Part shown: positions 25,823 to 34,798 of the stretch, in pieces
How positions within the stretch are numbered: position 1 is the stretch's first letter
Layout of the letters: each line of letters begins with the position of its first letter
NCBI RefSeq assembly: GCF_014217855.1
Contig: NZ_CP059059.1
Span: 434,001 to 498,000 of the forward strand
From: Synechococcus sp. HK01-R
Lineage (GTDB): Bacteria > Cyanobacteriota > Cyanobacteriia > PCC-6307 > Cyanobiaceae
Direction: 5' to 3'
Length of the DNA stretch: 64,000 bases
The notes under the pieces: generated by a model
Database searches by the model: none
Told to the model about the DNA's origin: nothing
The model's input: the letters and a program-made list of their open reading frames with translations, nothing else
Program-made: the position numbers and the translations under genes

Positions 25823-27148
25823 ATGGTTGGAGTGATCATCAGAGCATTCGGGTTGAACCGTTCAACGTTCCGACGTCACCCTGCCGCCTGGTTGACGCTT
25901 CCAGCCACAGCAGCACTTCTCACGGCTTGTGCTCCTTCCGCGCAACTCCCGGATTGCGTCAAAGGCACTCAAGCCCCCACAGCCACGCAGAACCAACGCT
26001 GGGAAGCGGCCTCACCGCGCTCGAGGCTGGAACTTGCCATCGATGGCAGCAGCTCGATGCTTGGGCTGACGGGCTCAGCGTCGGCAAAAAGCGCATGGAA
26101 AGCCTTATTGAAAGGAGTGTCACTAAGCGCAGCCGCCAATGGACTGAGCGTGCAGCCCGTTCGTATTGGCAGCGGCAAAAGCACACCAATCACCAGCACA
26201 TCGCTAGCTGCTGATCCCTGTTTCTTCAGCGGTTGTGGCGCCTTTCGTCCAGTCACCTCCAGCCTCGGCTCCCTCTGGGAACAACCGGGGTTAAGTGAGG
26301 GTGCTCCACCGCTGCGCGTTGCCATCACTGATCTGGAAGTCAACGATGGAGACATCAGCAAACTGGTGAAAGCGATCAAACCGCACGTGAACGAGGGTGC
26401 CGTGATCGGGATCCTGGCGGTTCGCCTTCCTTTTGATGGCGATGTCTACAACAGCCAGGGAGCGGTGATTCACAAGGGTGAGGCCGAACGACCGACCTAC
26501 CTCCTGGCCACTGGTCCTCAGGCCCAGCTCCACAGCTTCCTGCGCGAGATCAAGACCAAATCGGCATTAGCGGGAGTGCCTACGAACTCAATGCAGCTCA
26601 CACTTCTTGATGAGCAAGCGAATGCGCCAACGCTGCTCGCAAAAAATGTCACGTCCACCCCTGCAAACCAAATCAAGGAAGTCCCCCTACGGTTAGGGGA
26701 CAAGAGCTACAGCCCATACAGCAACGCAAACTACCAATTCGCGAAGCTGGAGTCAGGGGTACAGGGCCTGCGCCTCAGCACAAGCGCCAATCCGGGCACA
26801 GACCTGCAACCCGACATGGGCTTGGTGAATATCGAAGGAATTGCTCTGCCAGCAATCGACATGGGCATGAAAGGGACCCGTGCAACAGGGTTCCAACTCA
26901 CGGGAACTGACTTAACCGTCGCGATTGACATCCCCGAGAGCCAAGTCGGTGGTGCGCTGCGTGCAAGCGTCCCTCGAGGTCAACTCCCTGAGGCCTGGTG
27001 GGTAGCCTGGAATCGATCGAATTCTACGGCCAAAGAAGCACCCAATCAAACTGACGGCCTGTTATTGCTCTTAACAAGCCTGAGCAAACTTATGGTGGAA
27101 TCAGGAACGACACCTGCAGCCTCTCTCTGCCTGGCTTTCAGCCGGTAA
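25823..27148 (+). CDS. VWA-domain lipoprotein
   Basis: 441 residues. ATG 25823 has AGGA 6-9 nt upstream. The N-terminus is hydrophobic and ends in a lipobox (LLTAC, Cys about residue 36). A VWA-type domain follows with a complete MIDAS DxSxS (LELAIDGSSSMLG, D74-S76-S78), the Ile/Asp strand LRVAITDLEVNDGD, and IGILAVRLPFDGDVYN. VWA domains bind protein partners through a metal ion. A second half of about 180 residues is beta-rich and unknown. First gene of the six-gene plus-strand operon with the tubulin-like and Hsp70-like genes. Confidence 0.8.
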   Translation: MVGVIIRAFGLNRSTFRRHPAAWLTLPATAALLTACAPSAQLPDCVKGTQAPTATQNQRWEAASPRSRLELAIDGSSSMLGLTGSASAKSAWKALLKGVSLSAAANGLSVQPVRIGSGKSTPITSTSLAADPCFFSGCGAFRPVTSSLGSLWEQPGLSEGAPPLRVAITDLEVNDGDISKLVKAIKPHVNEGAVIGILAVRLPFDGDVYNSQGAVIHKGEAERPTYLLATGPQAQLHSFLREIKTKSALAGVPTNSMQLTLLDEQANAPTLLAKNVTSTPANQIKEVPLRLGDKSYSPYSNANYQFAKLESGVQGLRLSTSANPGTDLQPDMGLVNIEGIALPAIDMGMKGTRATGFQLTGTDLTVAIDIPESQVGGALRASVPRGQLPEAWWVAWNRSNSTAKEAPNQTDGLLLLLTSLSKLMVESGTTPAASLCLAFSR

Positions 27149-27167
27149 CCGATCGATCTCCGGAATT

Positions 27168-27698
27168 ATGCGAAATCTGCAATTAATTATGCTCGCCCTG
27201 TGCATTGCACTCGGTGTCGTCTGGATCTCCATCGCACAAAACTGGATCTTCCTGAATCTGTTTCCGGGAATCCTGGTAGGCCCCGGTCTCAAACTGGATG
27301 ACTATCTACAGACAGGCAGCAGCCCTGCATTCTCCGTCTTCTGGGGAGGGTGCATCACCGCACTGCTGATCTGGATTTCCGTGACTTGGTCAGCTCGTCC
27401 TGTCAGCTCATCGCAAACAAGATTGATGCAACCGATGTGGTGGCTGGCTGCATCAATTCTCGTCGTCTTTGGGTGGCTGTGCCTCGGTTGGTTCACGATT
27501 TTCCAGTGGCAAGTCACTGGCACCAACGCATTGCCTGGCTACAGCAGCTACCCCGTGCCAGCAGGTGGCTGGCTACTCCTTATGGGCTTCGTGATGCTGG
27601 ATGTGATTTTGCTGTTCTGGCTGCCAACCCTCTTGGCATCACCACGCACTTACAGGCTGGTCGTGCCTGGCGCTGTCACTCTGTTGGGAGGCCGCTGA
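27168..27698 (+). CDS. Four-helix membrane protein in the tubulin-like operon
   Basis: 176 residues with four clear membrane segments: LIMLALCIALGVVWISIA, FSVFWGGCITALLIWISVTW, MWWLAASILVVFGWLCLGW and GGWLLLMGFVMLDVILLFWL. No family recognised. It lies 20 nt after the VWA gene and 1 nt before the tubulin-like gene, so it is almost certainly part of the same transcript and could be the membrane hub for this system. Confidence 0.75.
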   Translation: MRNLQLIMLALCIALGVVWISIAQNWIFLNLFPGILVGPGLKLDDYLQTGSSPAFSVFWGGCITALLIWISVTWSARPVSSSQTRLMQPMWWLAASILVVFGWLCLGWFTIFQWQVTGTNALPGYSSYPVPAGGWLLLMGFVMLDVILLFWLPTLLASPRTYRLVVPGAVTLLGGR

Positions 27699-27699
27699 A

Positions 27700-29199
27700 A
27701 TGAAGACGATTTTCGCAATCGGCGTCGGCGGTACAGGTGCGAAATGCATTGAAGCGCTTGTGCACCTGCACGGCTGCGGCCTGCTCACGGATCAAGAGGG
27801 CAACCCCGCGCGTCTTGGGGTATTTCTGGTGGAGCCCGACCAGCAAAGCGCCCTGCTGGTTCGCGCCCAGACCGCCATCAACCGCTATGGCGCCATGCGC
27901 CGTGCCGTGGGGCGCAACAGCGATCGATTCGCACGTGCTGAATTGCGTGACTACGGCCAATGGAGCCCCCTCACCACTTCATCAGGCGCCCTCAGCCTCG
28001 ATCAGGTCTTCCCTAAAGCCGTGCTGCGCACGCAAGCCCCCGGGGTTGCGGCCCTGTTCGATTGCCTTTTCCCTCCAGAAGAGCAAAGCGCCGATCTGGA
28101 AGTGGGCTTTCGCGGCCGCCCTCCCATCGGATCTGCCGTGATGAGCCGTATCAGCCTCGACAAAGAGGCACAGGTGGGTCAATGGCAGCAAATGCTGAGT
28201 GACATCCAAACCGCTGCCGGCAGCGGCGAGGCTCCAGTGATTCATCTGTTCGGAAGCGTGTTCGGTGGAACCGGTGCATCCGGTGTGCCCACCCTCGGTC
28301 AGCTGCTGAAGAACTGGCTAAGACAACAGGGGCTTACCAGCATCCAGGTGCAGGCCTCTCTGCTGCTGCCCTACTTCGATTTCGAAGGCATGGCTGATGA
28401 CGACACCGGCGTTCACGCCGAGTCACGCAACTTCCAACTGAACACCGACGCTGCTCTTCAATACCTGCGCACCAGCGGCCGCGCCTGCTTCGACAGGGTT
28501 TACCTAGTGGGAAGCGACATTAAAGCCCGCTATGGCTTCAGCATCGGCGGCACGTCTCAGTCCAATGCCGCCCATGTGGTTGAGCTCCTTGCCGCTCTTG
28601 GGGTCTGCCATCCAGCTAGCAGCAGTAATGGCTACGCCCATGTGCTCAGTCGCACTGAGCAACAGAGCATGAGTTGGGAAGATCTGCCCGACAACGAAAT
28701 TGTGGGCGAGGCCCTGGCCCGCGGAGCACGATTCGCCGTGGCCTGGCGCAACAACATCAGTCGAGAGATCAATGCAGCCCAAAAGGTGCCGATGCGCACC
28801 TTCCTCAGTGGTGCTCCCTGGGCTCAAAGGTTCTTCCACCCGGCGGGAGCTGGCGCCAGCCGAGGCGGCAGACCTGGCATCCGCGACAAGGAGCAGCTGA
28901 CCGTGCAGAACGCGATCGATCAATACTGCGACACCCTGCTGCAGTGGCTGAATCAGATCTCAAGCAATCTGGGCAGCGGGTTCCGCCAGGAGTTGTTCAC
29001 CGCCGATCTGCTCAAGCCAAGCGATCGCTATCAGAACAATCTGAATCGGATCGTGAGAGGCAAGGCCCGACCCCGCATCGCCGAGTCCTCCGACAGCGTC
29101 GAGTTCATCAAGGTGCGCATGGATCGCCTCAGCTCTGATGCGATCCCCCATCGCGGCATGGCAGGTCTGGCTGACTGCCTCTGGACCCTGGTGGTCTGA
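27700..29199 (+). CDS. Tubulin-like GTPase (Tubulin_2 / PF13809 type)
   Basis: 499 residues. The nucleotide-binding landmarks of the FtsZ/tubulin fold are present: an N-terminal glycine loop IGVGGTGAKCIEAL (residues 7-20) and the signature loop GGTGASGVPTL (about residue 189), with a phosphate-loop-like context HLFGSVF. It is longer than FtsZ and lacks an obvious C-terminal FtsZ tail. This class is distinct from FtsZ and often lies beside VWA or Hsp70-like genes; no cell-division role is established. Good Shine-Dalgarno (GGGAGG) precedes ATG 27700, which is 1 nt after the four-helix gene. Confidence 0.85.
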   Translation: MKTIFAIGVGGTGAKCIEALVHLHGCGLLTDQEGNPARLGVFLVEPDQQSALLVRAQTAINRYGAMRRAVGRNSDRFARAELRDYGQWSPLTTSSGALSLDQVFPKAVLRTQAPGVAALFDCLFPPEEQSADLEVGFRGRPPIGSAVMSRISLDKEAQVGQWQQMLSDIQTAAGSGEAPVIHLFGSVFGGTGASGVPTLGQLLKNWLRQQGLTSIQVQASLLLPYFDFEGMADDDTGVHAESRNFQLNTDAALQYLRTSGRACFDRVYLVGSDIKARYGFSIGGTSQSNAAHVVELLAALGVCHPASSSNGYAHVLSRTEQQSMSWEDLPDNEIVGEALARGARFAVAWRNNISREINAAQKVPMRTFLSGAPWAQRFFHPAGAGASRGGRPGIRDKEQLTVQNAIDQYCDTLLQWLNQISSNLGSGFRQELFTADLLKPSDRYQNNLNRIVRGKARPRIAESSDSVEFIKVRMDRLSSDAIPHRGMAGLADCLWTLVV

Positions 29200-29241
29200 C
29201 ACCTTCTCCACAGAGCTCACTGAACACCTCCTCTCTTCGTC

Positions 29242-32200
29242 ATGACCTCTTCCCAGACCCAGGACATCGTCCAAATCCCCTGGTTTCCAAAAACAGACCC
29301 ACCACTGGCCGGAGGCGCACAGTCGGGAGAGTGGCAGGGTCGTGATCAGCAAAGCCTGGGCACCATCGCCAAAAGCCTTGTGTATGAGGTATCCACCTCC
29401 AGGGTGAATTCGCTGCCTTCCCCCTGGTCGCGGGCTCTGCAGTTCGAGCAAGCTGTGCTCAACACGCGTTACCCCACCCGCGATTCTCTGCTGGAGGAAT
29501 TGTTCGGCGGCATGGCCTGTCTGGGCCTCTGGGAAATGTTCGGCTTACGCCTCGATGCTCAGCGGGTCGCCCTGCTGGAGCATGCCGACCTGGAAGACGA
29601 TGCCGTGGGCCCATTCTCTCGCAGTCTCGCCAGCTCGCTTCCTGACGGAACGACCTCTCTGTCACGTCACCCCGACGGTCGCAATCCCTGGGAAGTCGTC
29701 TATGTGTTCACCCTCCAGAGCACCGTGGTGGGCTTCAGCTCACCCAGCACTCTGTTCTGCCCTGCGGTGCATCTCCCCCAAGCGATCCAGGGGATGGGCT
29801 GGACTGCGGGTGGACGCTTCAGCAACCCCGTTGAATTCCTCGGCGGTCCCCAGCGTCAGGCCCTGGCCGATTGGTTCAGCCATGTGAAGAACGGGATGCT
29901 GAAAGCACCAGATCTGCAGAGCCAGACCACGGCGGGGCAACTGGCTGAAGTGCTTGAGCTATTCATCACCAAACTCACTGCGGGGCGGCTGGGCACCCCG
30001 ACCCTGTCGGACAGCGGGCGCGTTGCCAACCTGCCGTCGAACCCGGTGGCCCTGTCCTTGCTGGCACGCCCCGCCAAGGGTGGCGTCAGTGCCAGCCAGG
30101 CCACTATCGAACTGGGCGATCGCCTCAAGGCGCCGCTTGGGGACACACCGACCGGCGAGCCGGTGGTACTGGTGGATCCCGAGATGCCCAACAAGCTGGG
30201 GGTCAGTGCCGCTGACATCTGCCTGTACAAATCAGCCACGCTTGAGTCCATCGGGTTTGATCCCGGTCAGCTCGAGCGGCAATACGGCCAGGAGATCACT
30301 GTTCTCACGCCTGACCAGATTTTCCTCGACGAGCTGTATCTGGTGTCAGGCGAACAAGCACTGATGCATTCATGGCTGCCAAGCCGCCTCGAAGGCGTGC
30401 CCATGGTTAATGGCGAAGCGGTCACGCCCCTTCTGCCTTTGCGTCCGGAAATCCGCCGTCTGTTCAGCAGCCGCGAACTGCAGGAGCGTTGCGAACTGCG
30501 GGTGATGCAGACCAGTGTGAGCAGTGAACTGGAAATTCGCCTCACCCTGCCGCTTCAAGGCCAGCGGGATGGGTACGCCATCTCCCGCTCCTATCCCTTG
30601 AAGGAGCAGAACCTGGTGGCGGAAGACCTCCCGGTGATCACGCTATGGCCCTTTGTCAGCGATGAGCGCTGGAGGCTTTATTACCTTTTCTGCGAAGACA
30701 GCCCATCAGCACTCACCGTTGATGGATTCGCCGACTACGACCGAAAACTGGGGCGGGATGGCCAGCAGGTCGTGAAGTATTTCACCACCAACCATTTCCC
30801 GGATCTGGTCCGTCTCAGTGAGCGCGGGCAAGACCGTGGTCTATTGCCGGTGACCCCACCTGCCAGCAGCCCGGATCAGGGAACCCAATGGCAAGTGGGC
30901 ATCGACTTCGGCACCTCGTTCACCAACTTCTTCATTGATGAAGGTGCAGGCCCGCAACGGCGCCACCTCGACACCAGGGTGATCTCTCTGACCCTTTCCC
31001 AGAAAGAAGAACGCCAGCGCCTGCTGAATCAGTACTTCGTTCCAGAGGAGATGTTGCCCAACGCCGATAACGGCGGCAATCCACCAACCGCAACCGCCAT
31101 CAGCCTGCGCGGCTGGCAGGAAGTGCTCGGCCAGGTGCCGGAGCTCTTCCATGAGGCTCGCTTGAGGGTTCCCAGCCCAGGCGAATTCGGTGGCGCCGAA
31201 CTGCGCACAGGATTCAAATGGGAGCAGATGCAATATCAAAAACCCTTCCTGAAGGAGGTCGCACTGCTGATCAGTGCCAATGCAGCCGCCAATGGCGCCA
31301 AGGAATTGCAGTGGTCTGTCTCCTATCCCAGTGCGTTCTCTCCAAACGAGGTGGCTCGGTACCGCCGGGTGTGGGTGGAACTCTGCGCTGACCTAAACAA
31401 ACTCACAGGCTTGCGCCATGCCCTCAACGGCAAGGCTGGTGAGGGTGGCCTGCAAACAGAAGCTGTGGCCTTCGCCAGCTACTTCGGAAACTTCCAGAAC
31501 CGGCAGATGGTGCACACCTCCTGCCTCGACGTGGGCGGCGGCACCACCGACATTTCGATCTGGCAGGACAACCGCCTCATTCACCAGGTGTCGATCCCCT
31601 TTGCCGGTCGCGACATCAGCTCTCAGCTGTTGCGCAGGAAGCCAGCATTCTTGAAATCCCTCTTCCCTCCAAGCCTCACTGCCGACATCAGTGATGACGA
31701 AGCAAGGGCCCGGCAAGACCGCAACTTCACCAGTCGTCTCGACAACATCATGCGCTACGGGTCCGATGAGCTGCTAGCCGGTCGGCTCGACATGCTCGTG
31801 AATCAGGAATCGACGCTGCAGGAACCGCTGCAGCAATTCCTCAGCCTGCTCGCCGTCAGCTTTGGAGGGATTTACCACTACCTCGGCCAGATTCAGCAGG
31901 TGCTGCGCGAGGAAGGAAAACTCACACGCTCCACCCCAACCCCGGTGTACATCGGAGGCAATGGCGGGCGGCTGATCAATTGGATTGATGCCAGCTCCAG
32001 CTTCCAGAAGGGAGGTGATCCCGACCGTCTGATGGAGATGCTGCAGATCAAGGCATCCGGCAGTGAAGCCGGCAATGCATCAACCACGCTCTCCGATGCC
32101 TACAAAGACGAAACCTCCTGCGGCTTGATCAGCTCAGGCGTGAATCTGATCGGTGATTTCGATCCCCGTAGCGATGTGATGGTGTGTGGCTCAACCCTGG

Positions 32201-32538
32201 TGGTCAACGATCTAACCTTCGAGGCCGGTGACCGGGTGGAGTTACCTCACACCATGTCGCAGATTGAGCGCTATGAGTTGCCCAATCTCGACGCAATCCG
32301 AGCCTTTGTTGATCACTACGACGACAGCATTGCAGAGCTGCGCATCCGCAGCTTGCTTCCGATTCGTCAGTTGTGTGACCTGGACACTCTCTGGGCCGAA
32401 GTGGAAACGGAAGTGCGCTCCCTCTGCCTGGCCAAAGTGGGCCAAGAAGCCAGTGACCTCGAACCCGAACCGGGCTTCATTCTTGGCCTGAGAGCACTCA
32501 CCAACATCTTGGGCCGTCTTTGGGCCGATCGTTTCTGA
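29242..32538 (+). CDS. Large Hsp70/actin-fold ATPase with unknown N-terminal half (SrfB-like layout)
   Basis: 1098 residues. About 545 N-terminal residues are unknown (soluble, no clear motif). From residue 550 an actin/Hsp70-type ATPase domain begins: phosphate-1 WQVGIDFGTSFTNFFIDE (about 551-568), phosphate-2 LDVGGGTTDISIWQ (D about 763) and adenosine motif YIGGNGGRLINW (about 903). The catalytic signature is complete, so ATP binding is likely. The size and layout recall the SrfB group of Hsp70-like proteins. It follows the tubulin-like gene by 42 nt and is probably its functional partner. Confidence 0.85.
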   Translation: MTSSQTQDIVQIPWFPKTDPPLAGGAQSGEWQGRDQQSLGTIAKSLVYEVSTSRVNSLPSPWSRALQFEQAVLNTRYPTRDSLLEELFGGMACLGLWEMFGLRLDAQRVALLEHADLEDDAVGPFSRSLASSLPDGTTSLSRHPDGRNPWEVVYVFTLQSTVVGFSSPSTLFCPAVHLPQAIQGMGWTAGGRFSNPVEFLGGPQRQALADWFSHVKNGMLKAPDLQSQTTAGQLAEVLELFITKLTAGRLGTPTLSDSGRVANLPSNPVALSLLARPAKGGVSASQATIELGDRLKAPLGDTPTGEPVVLVDPEMPNKLGVSAADICLYKSATLESIGFDPGQLERQYGQEITVLTPDQIFLDELYLVSGEQALMHSWLPSRLEGVPMVNGEAVTPLLPLRPEIRRLFSSRELQERCELRVMQTSVSSELEIRLTLPLQGQRDGYAISRSYPLKEQNLVAEDLPVITLWPFVSDERWRLYYLFCEDSPSALTVDGFADYDRKLGRDGQQVVKYFTTNHFPDLVRLSERGQDRGLLPVTPPASSPDQGTQWQVGIDFGTSFTNFFIDEGAGPQRRHLDTRVISLTLSQKEERQRLLNQYFVPEEMLPNADNGGNPPTATAISLRGWQEVLGQVPELFHEARLRVPSPGEFGGAELRTGFKWEQMQYQKPFLKEVALLISANAAANGAKELQWSVSYPSAFSPNEVARYRRVWVELCADLNKLTGLRHALNGKAGEGGLQTEAVAFASYFGNFQNRQMVHTSCLDVGGGTTDISIWQDNRLIHQVSIPFAGRDISSQLLRRKPAFLKSLFPPSLTADISDDEARARQDRNFTSRLDNIMRYGSDELLAGRLDMLVNQESTLQEPLQQFLSLLAVSFGGIYHYLGQIQQVLREEGKLTRSTPTPVYIGGNGGRLINWIDASSSFQKGGDPDRLMEMLQIKASGSEAGNASTTLSDAYKDETSCGLISSGVNLIGDFDPRSDVMVCGSTLVVNDLTFEAGDRVELPHTMSQIERYELPNLDAIRAFVDHYDDSIAELRIRSLLPIRQLCDLDTLWAEVETEVRSLCLAKVGQEASDLEPEPGFILGLRALTNILGRLWADRF

Positions 32539-32549
32539 GGGACAACGCC

Positions 32550-33557
32550 ATGAACACTGCACGCAAACTCAGCCTGGTTGGCTTGGCATTAACAGCAACC
32601 CTTTGTGGGCTCGGCGATCGGAGCCAAGCGCAGACATCGCCGCCCCCTCGCCCTGAAGACCAGGGACGGGGCCTACCGGGCGAAGGCCTTGAGCCCCCAG
32701 CAGAACAATCCGACTCAAGCTCAGCGCCATCAGCCGATCAAGCTCCTGACTTGGAGCCGGGGATGTTGAACCCAGTTGAGCAGCGCCTAGAGCAACTGGA
32801 ACAACTAAAAACCAGCAAAGCTGACGCCGCAGTCGAGATCGGCCCAATAACCGCGCCCTTCGCATTGCTCACGGGCGGCAGCCTACTGGTGGCTCTGCTC
32901 GGCCTGGCCGCCGGCATCACAGCGCACCTGCAACTGCGCCGCAGCCATCAATCGCTGAGACGGCAGACCGACAATCTGCGCACGCGACTGAACACGCTCG
33001 AAATGCAGGTGGAGCAAGACCGTGTCGTCAATCGCACGCGGCCAACCCCGTCGGCGACAACCCAGCTGTTTGTGAGCCAACCTCCTACGGCCACCCCGAT
33101 GCCGAAACCCATGGCAGTTACTCCAGCTGCAACGACACCAGCTCCCCTCCCTGGAGCACCTCCTGCTCAGAGCCCTGCTCCCTCTCCAATCAGCAAAGCT
33201 GGCCTGATCGCTGCCCTAAACAATGGCGATCGACAGCAGCTGCGTGATGCAGCCCAGGCTGAGCTCAACATTACCAGTGAGTCGGAGAATGCGATCGCGA
33301 CCGGGCGGGCCACAGCAACTGAACTGGAGGAAGTGCCTGGGGGGGGCAGCTACTGGCTGATTTCTGTGAATCAACAGCATTGGTTATTCCCCACCGACCG
33401 CACACTGAAAGGGTTTGCAGCCGCTCAACCTTCCAAAGGGCTATTCACCTACGAGCAGCAAACAATCTCAAAAGCCCAGTTGATTGAACCAGCCTTGCTG
33501 GACTACACGGGAGCAACTTGGAGCGTGAAAACTCTCGGGCGCATCGGCACACCGTGA
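32550..33557 (+). CDS. Exported membrane protein with coiled coil and island-specific C-terminal domain
   Basis: 335 residues from ATG 32550. A signal peptide (LSLVGLALTATLCGLG, cleavage near QAQ), a Pro/Ser-rich stretch, a membrane segment (APFALLTGGSLLVALLGLAA), then a coiled coil (LRRQTDNLRTRLNTLEMQVE) and a long Pro/Ala/Thr linker. The C-terminal about 110 residues are a domain also found in the protein at 34097: ATELEEVPGGGSYWLISVNQ, QHWLFPTDRTLKGF, KGLFTYEQQTISKAQLIEPA and GATWSVKTLGRIG. Function unknown. It follows the ATPase by 11 nt and overlaps the next gene by 4 nt. Confidence 0.75.
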   Translation: MNTARKLSLVGLALTATLCGLGDRSQAQTSPPPRPEDQGRGLPGEGLEPPAEQSDSSSAPSADQAPDLEPGMLNPVEQRLEQLEQLKTSKADAAVEIGPITAPFALLTGGSLLVALLGLAAGITAHLQLRRSHQSLRRQTDNLRTRLNTLEMQVEQDRVVNRTRPTPSATTQLFVSQPPTATPMPKPMAVTPAATTPAPLPGAPPAQSPAPSPISKAGLIAALNNGDRQQLRDAAQAELNITSESENAIATGRATATELEEVPGGGSYWLISVNQQHWLFPTDRTLKGFAAAQPSKGLFTYEQQTISKAQLIEPALLDYTGATWSVKTLGRIGTP

Positions 33558-34084
33558 GCTGTCTGTCGCGCACGGCATCTGATCAGCCCTCTGGGTTCAG
33601 CAATCAGCAGGCACTCCTGGTGCTTCTCCTTGTGTTTCCAGCGGGTCTGGTTCTGCTGGGCGTCGGTTTCACGGTGCTGATGAGACCCCAAGCACAGCAA
33701 GCGGAACAACCCAAACCCTTGACGACAGCCGAGCGCATCGAGCCAAGAGTAAACCCAGTGGACTTAGCCATCAGCACCGTGAACCAATGGGTGCAAGCCC
33801 TATCTGACGGCAACACAACCAAAGCCCACTCACTCATGACCGACGGAGCTGCAACGCTCTATGACCCTGACTTTTTCACTCAATTTGAACGGGTCACAGT
33901 CTCGGATTTACAGGTCTCTAGCGTCAGCGGCTCCTATATCAATCTCAACGGCGTGATGACATTTATCTATCCCGATGGATCAACGCAGCGAGAAACACGA
34001 ACTTTCACAGTGAATGTGTTGTCACAATCTCAACCTGTTGTGACAGCGACCGAGTTTGTCTCAGTCATCAAGCCCCGATACTGA
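33554..34084 (+). CDS. Membrane-anchored NTF2-like protein with shared N-terminal module
   Basis: 176 residues from GTG 33554, overlapping the upstream stop as GTGA. Residues 15-50 are the island module (GFSNQQALLVLLLVFPAG and continuation to VLMRPQ). After a short linker, the C-terminus looks like an NTF2-like/DUF4878 alpha-beta cone: DLAISTVNQWVQALSDGNTT, KAHSLMTDGAATLYDPDFF and a strand series ending TATEFVSVIKPRY. The domain assignment is by pattern. Last gene of the six-gene plus-strand operon. Confidence 0.7.
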   Translation: MSCLSRTASDQPSGFSNQQALLVLLLVFPAGLVLLGVGFTVLMRPQAQQAEQPKPLTTAERIEPRVNPVDLAISTVNQWVQALSDGNTTKAHSLMTDGAATLYDPDFFTQFERVTVSDLQVSSVSGSYINLNGVMTFIYPDGSTQRETRTFTVNVLSQSQPVVTATEFVSVIKPRY

Positions 34085-34096
34085 TTTCAGACCAAC

Positions 34097-34795
34097 TCAA
34101 CCCAACAACCTGGACTCCAGTGCCTGCAATCGTCTTTCAAGGCTGGTCTGCAGCGGATCGGCGTGCAGACCAATCATGCCTTTCTCCCTGAGATACCAGC
34201 GACGACCATGCTCAACACCATGAGCAAAACCCGGCTTGATGAGCTCCATCTCTGCAGGTGGAGAAGCTTCAGCACTTCGATCAAACAAACGCCCCAAACT
34301 TTCAATCTGCGTTTGCCGCTGAAGCATTCCTGGTCGGGGCAACAAAACCCATTCACCATCCTGGGTTTCGATCATCCATGTGGTGCCCTGCGCAAACACC
34401 TCCAGCTCAATTTCCTCAATCGCCCCACTCAAGGTGCGACCACTGACACTACAGGGCCTGGCAAACGGCTGAAGGAGGGCCGGGGTATTGCGATAAACAT
34501 CAACAAGTCCATCGAGCGGAAGATTCAGCGTCGGAATCGCATTCTCTTTGGTATCTAATCGCACCGGAAGCTCAGGCTCACGACGCGGCCCATCAGAACC
34601 CATTAATTCTTGATCACGCCAATTCTGCAAATCCTGATCAATTTTCTCCAATCGATCGGAAAGCTCAGAAACGTCTTGGCGGACGCTCTCAAAGCTACGA
34701 GAAATATTATCGTTCGTCTCAACAAAATGATCACTCAGCTGCCGAACACTTTTCAGCAGAAATTTCACAGAGTCAACAAGTTTCTGGTCATCCAT
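34097..34795 (-). CDS. Coiled-coil protein sharing the island-specific C-terminal domain
   Basis: 232 residues, no signal peptide or membrane segment. The N-terminal about 70 residues form a coiled coil (VKFLLKSVRQLSDHFVETND, SFESVRQDVSELSDRLEKID). After a linker comes a domain matching the C-terminus of the protein at 32550: IELEVFAQGTTWMIETQDGE, WVLLPRPGMLQRQ, LGRLFDRS, AEMELIKPGF and GRRWYLREKGMIG. A short second coiled coil (LQTSLERRLQALESRLLG) closes it. Cytoplasmic location is likely. It is 3 nt after the TM2 gene and converges on the NTF2-like gene with a 12-nt gap. Confidence 0.72.
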   Translation of the reverse strand: MDDQKLVDSVKFLLKSVRQLSDHFVETNDNISRSFESVRQDVSELSDRLEKIDQDLQNWRDQELMGSDGPRREPELPVRLDTKENAIPTLNLPLDGLVDVYRNTPALLQPFARPCSVSGRTLSGAIEEIELEVFAQGTTWMIETQDGEWVLLPRPGMLQRQTQIESLGRLFDRSAEASPPAEMELIKPGFAHGVEHGRRWYLREKGMIGLHADPLQTSLERRLQALESRLLG

Positions 34796-34798
34796 TGA

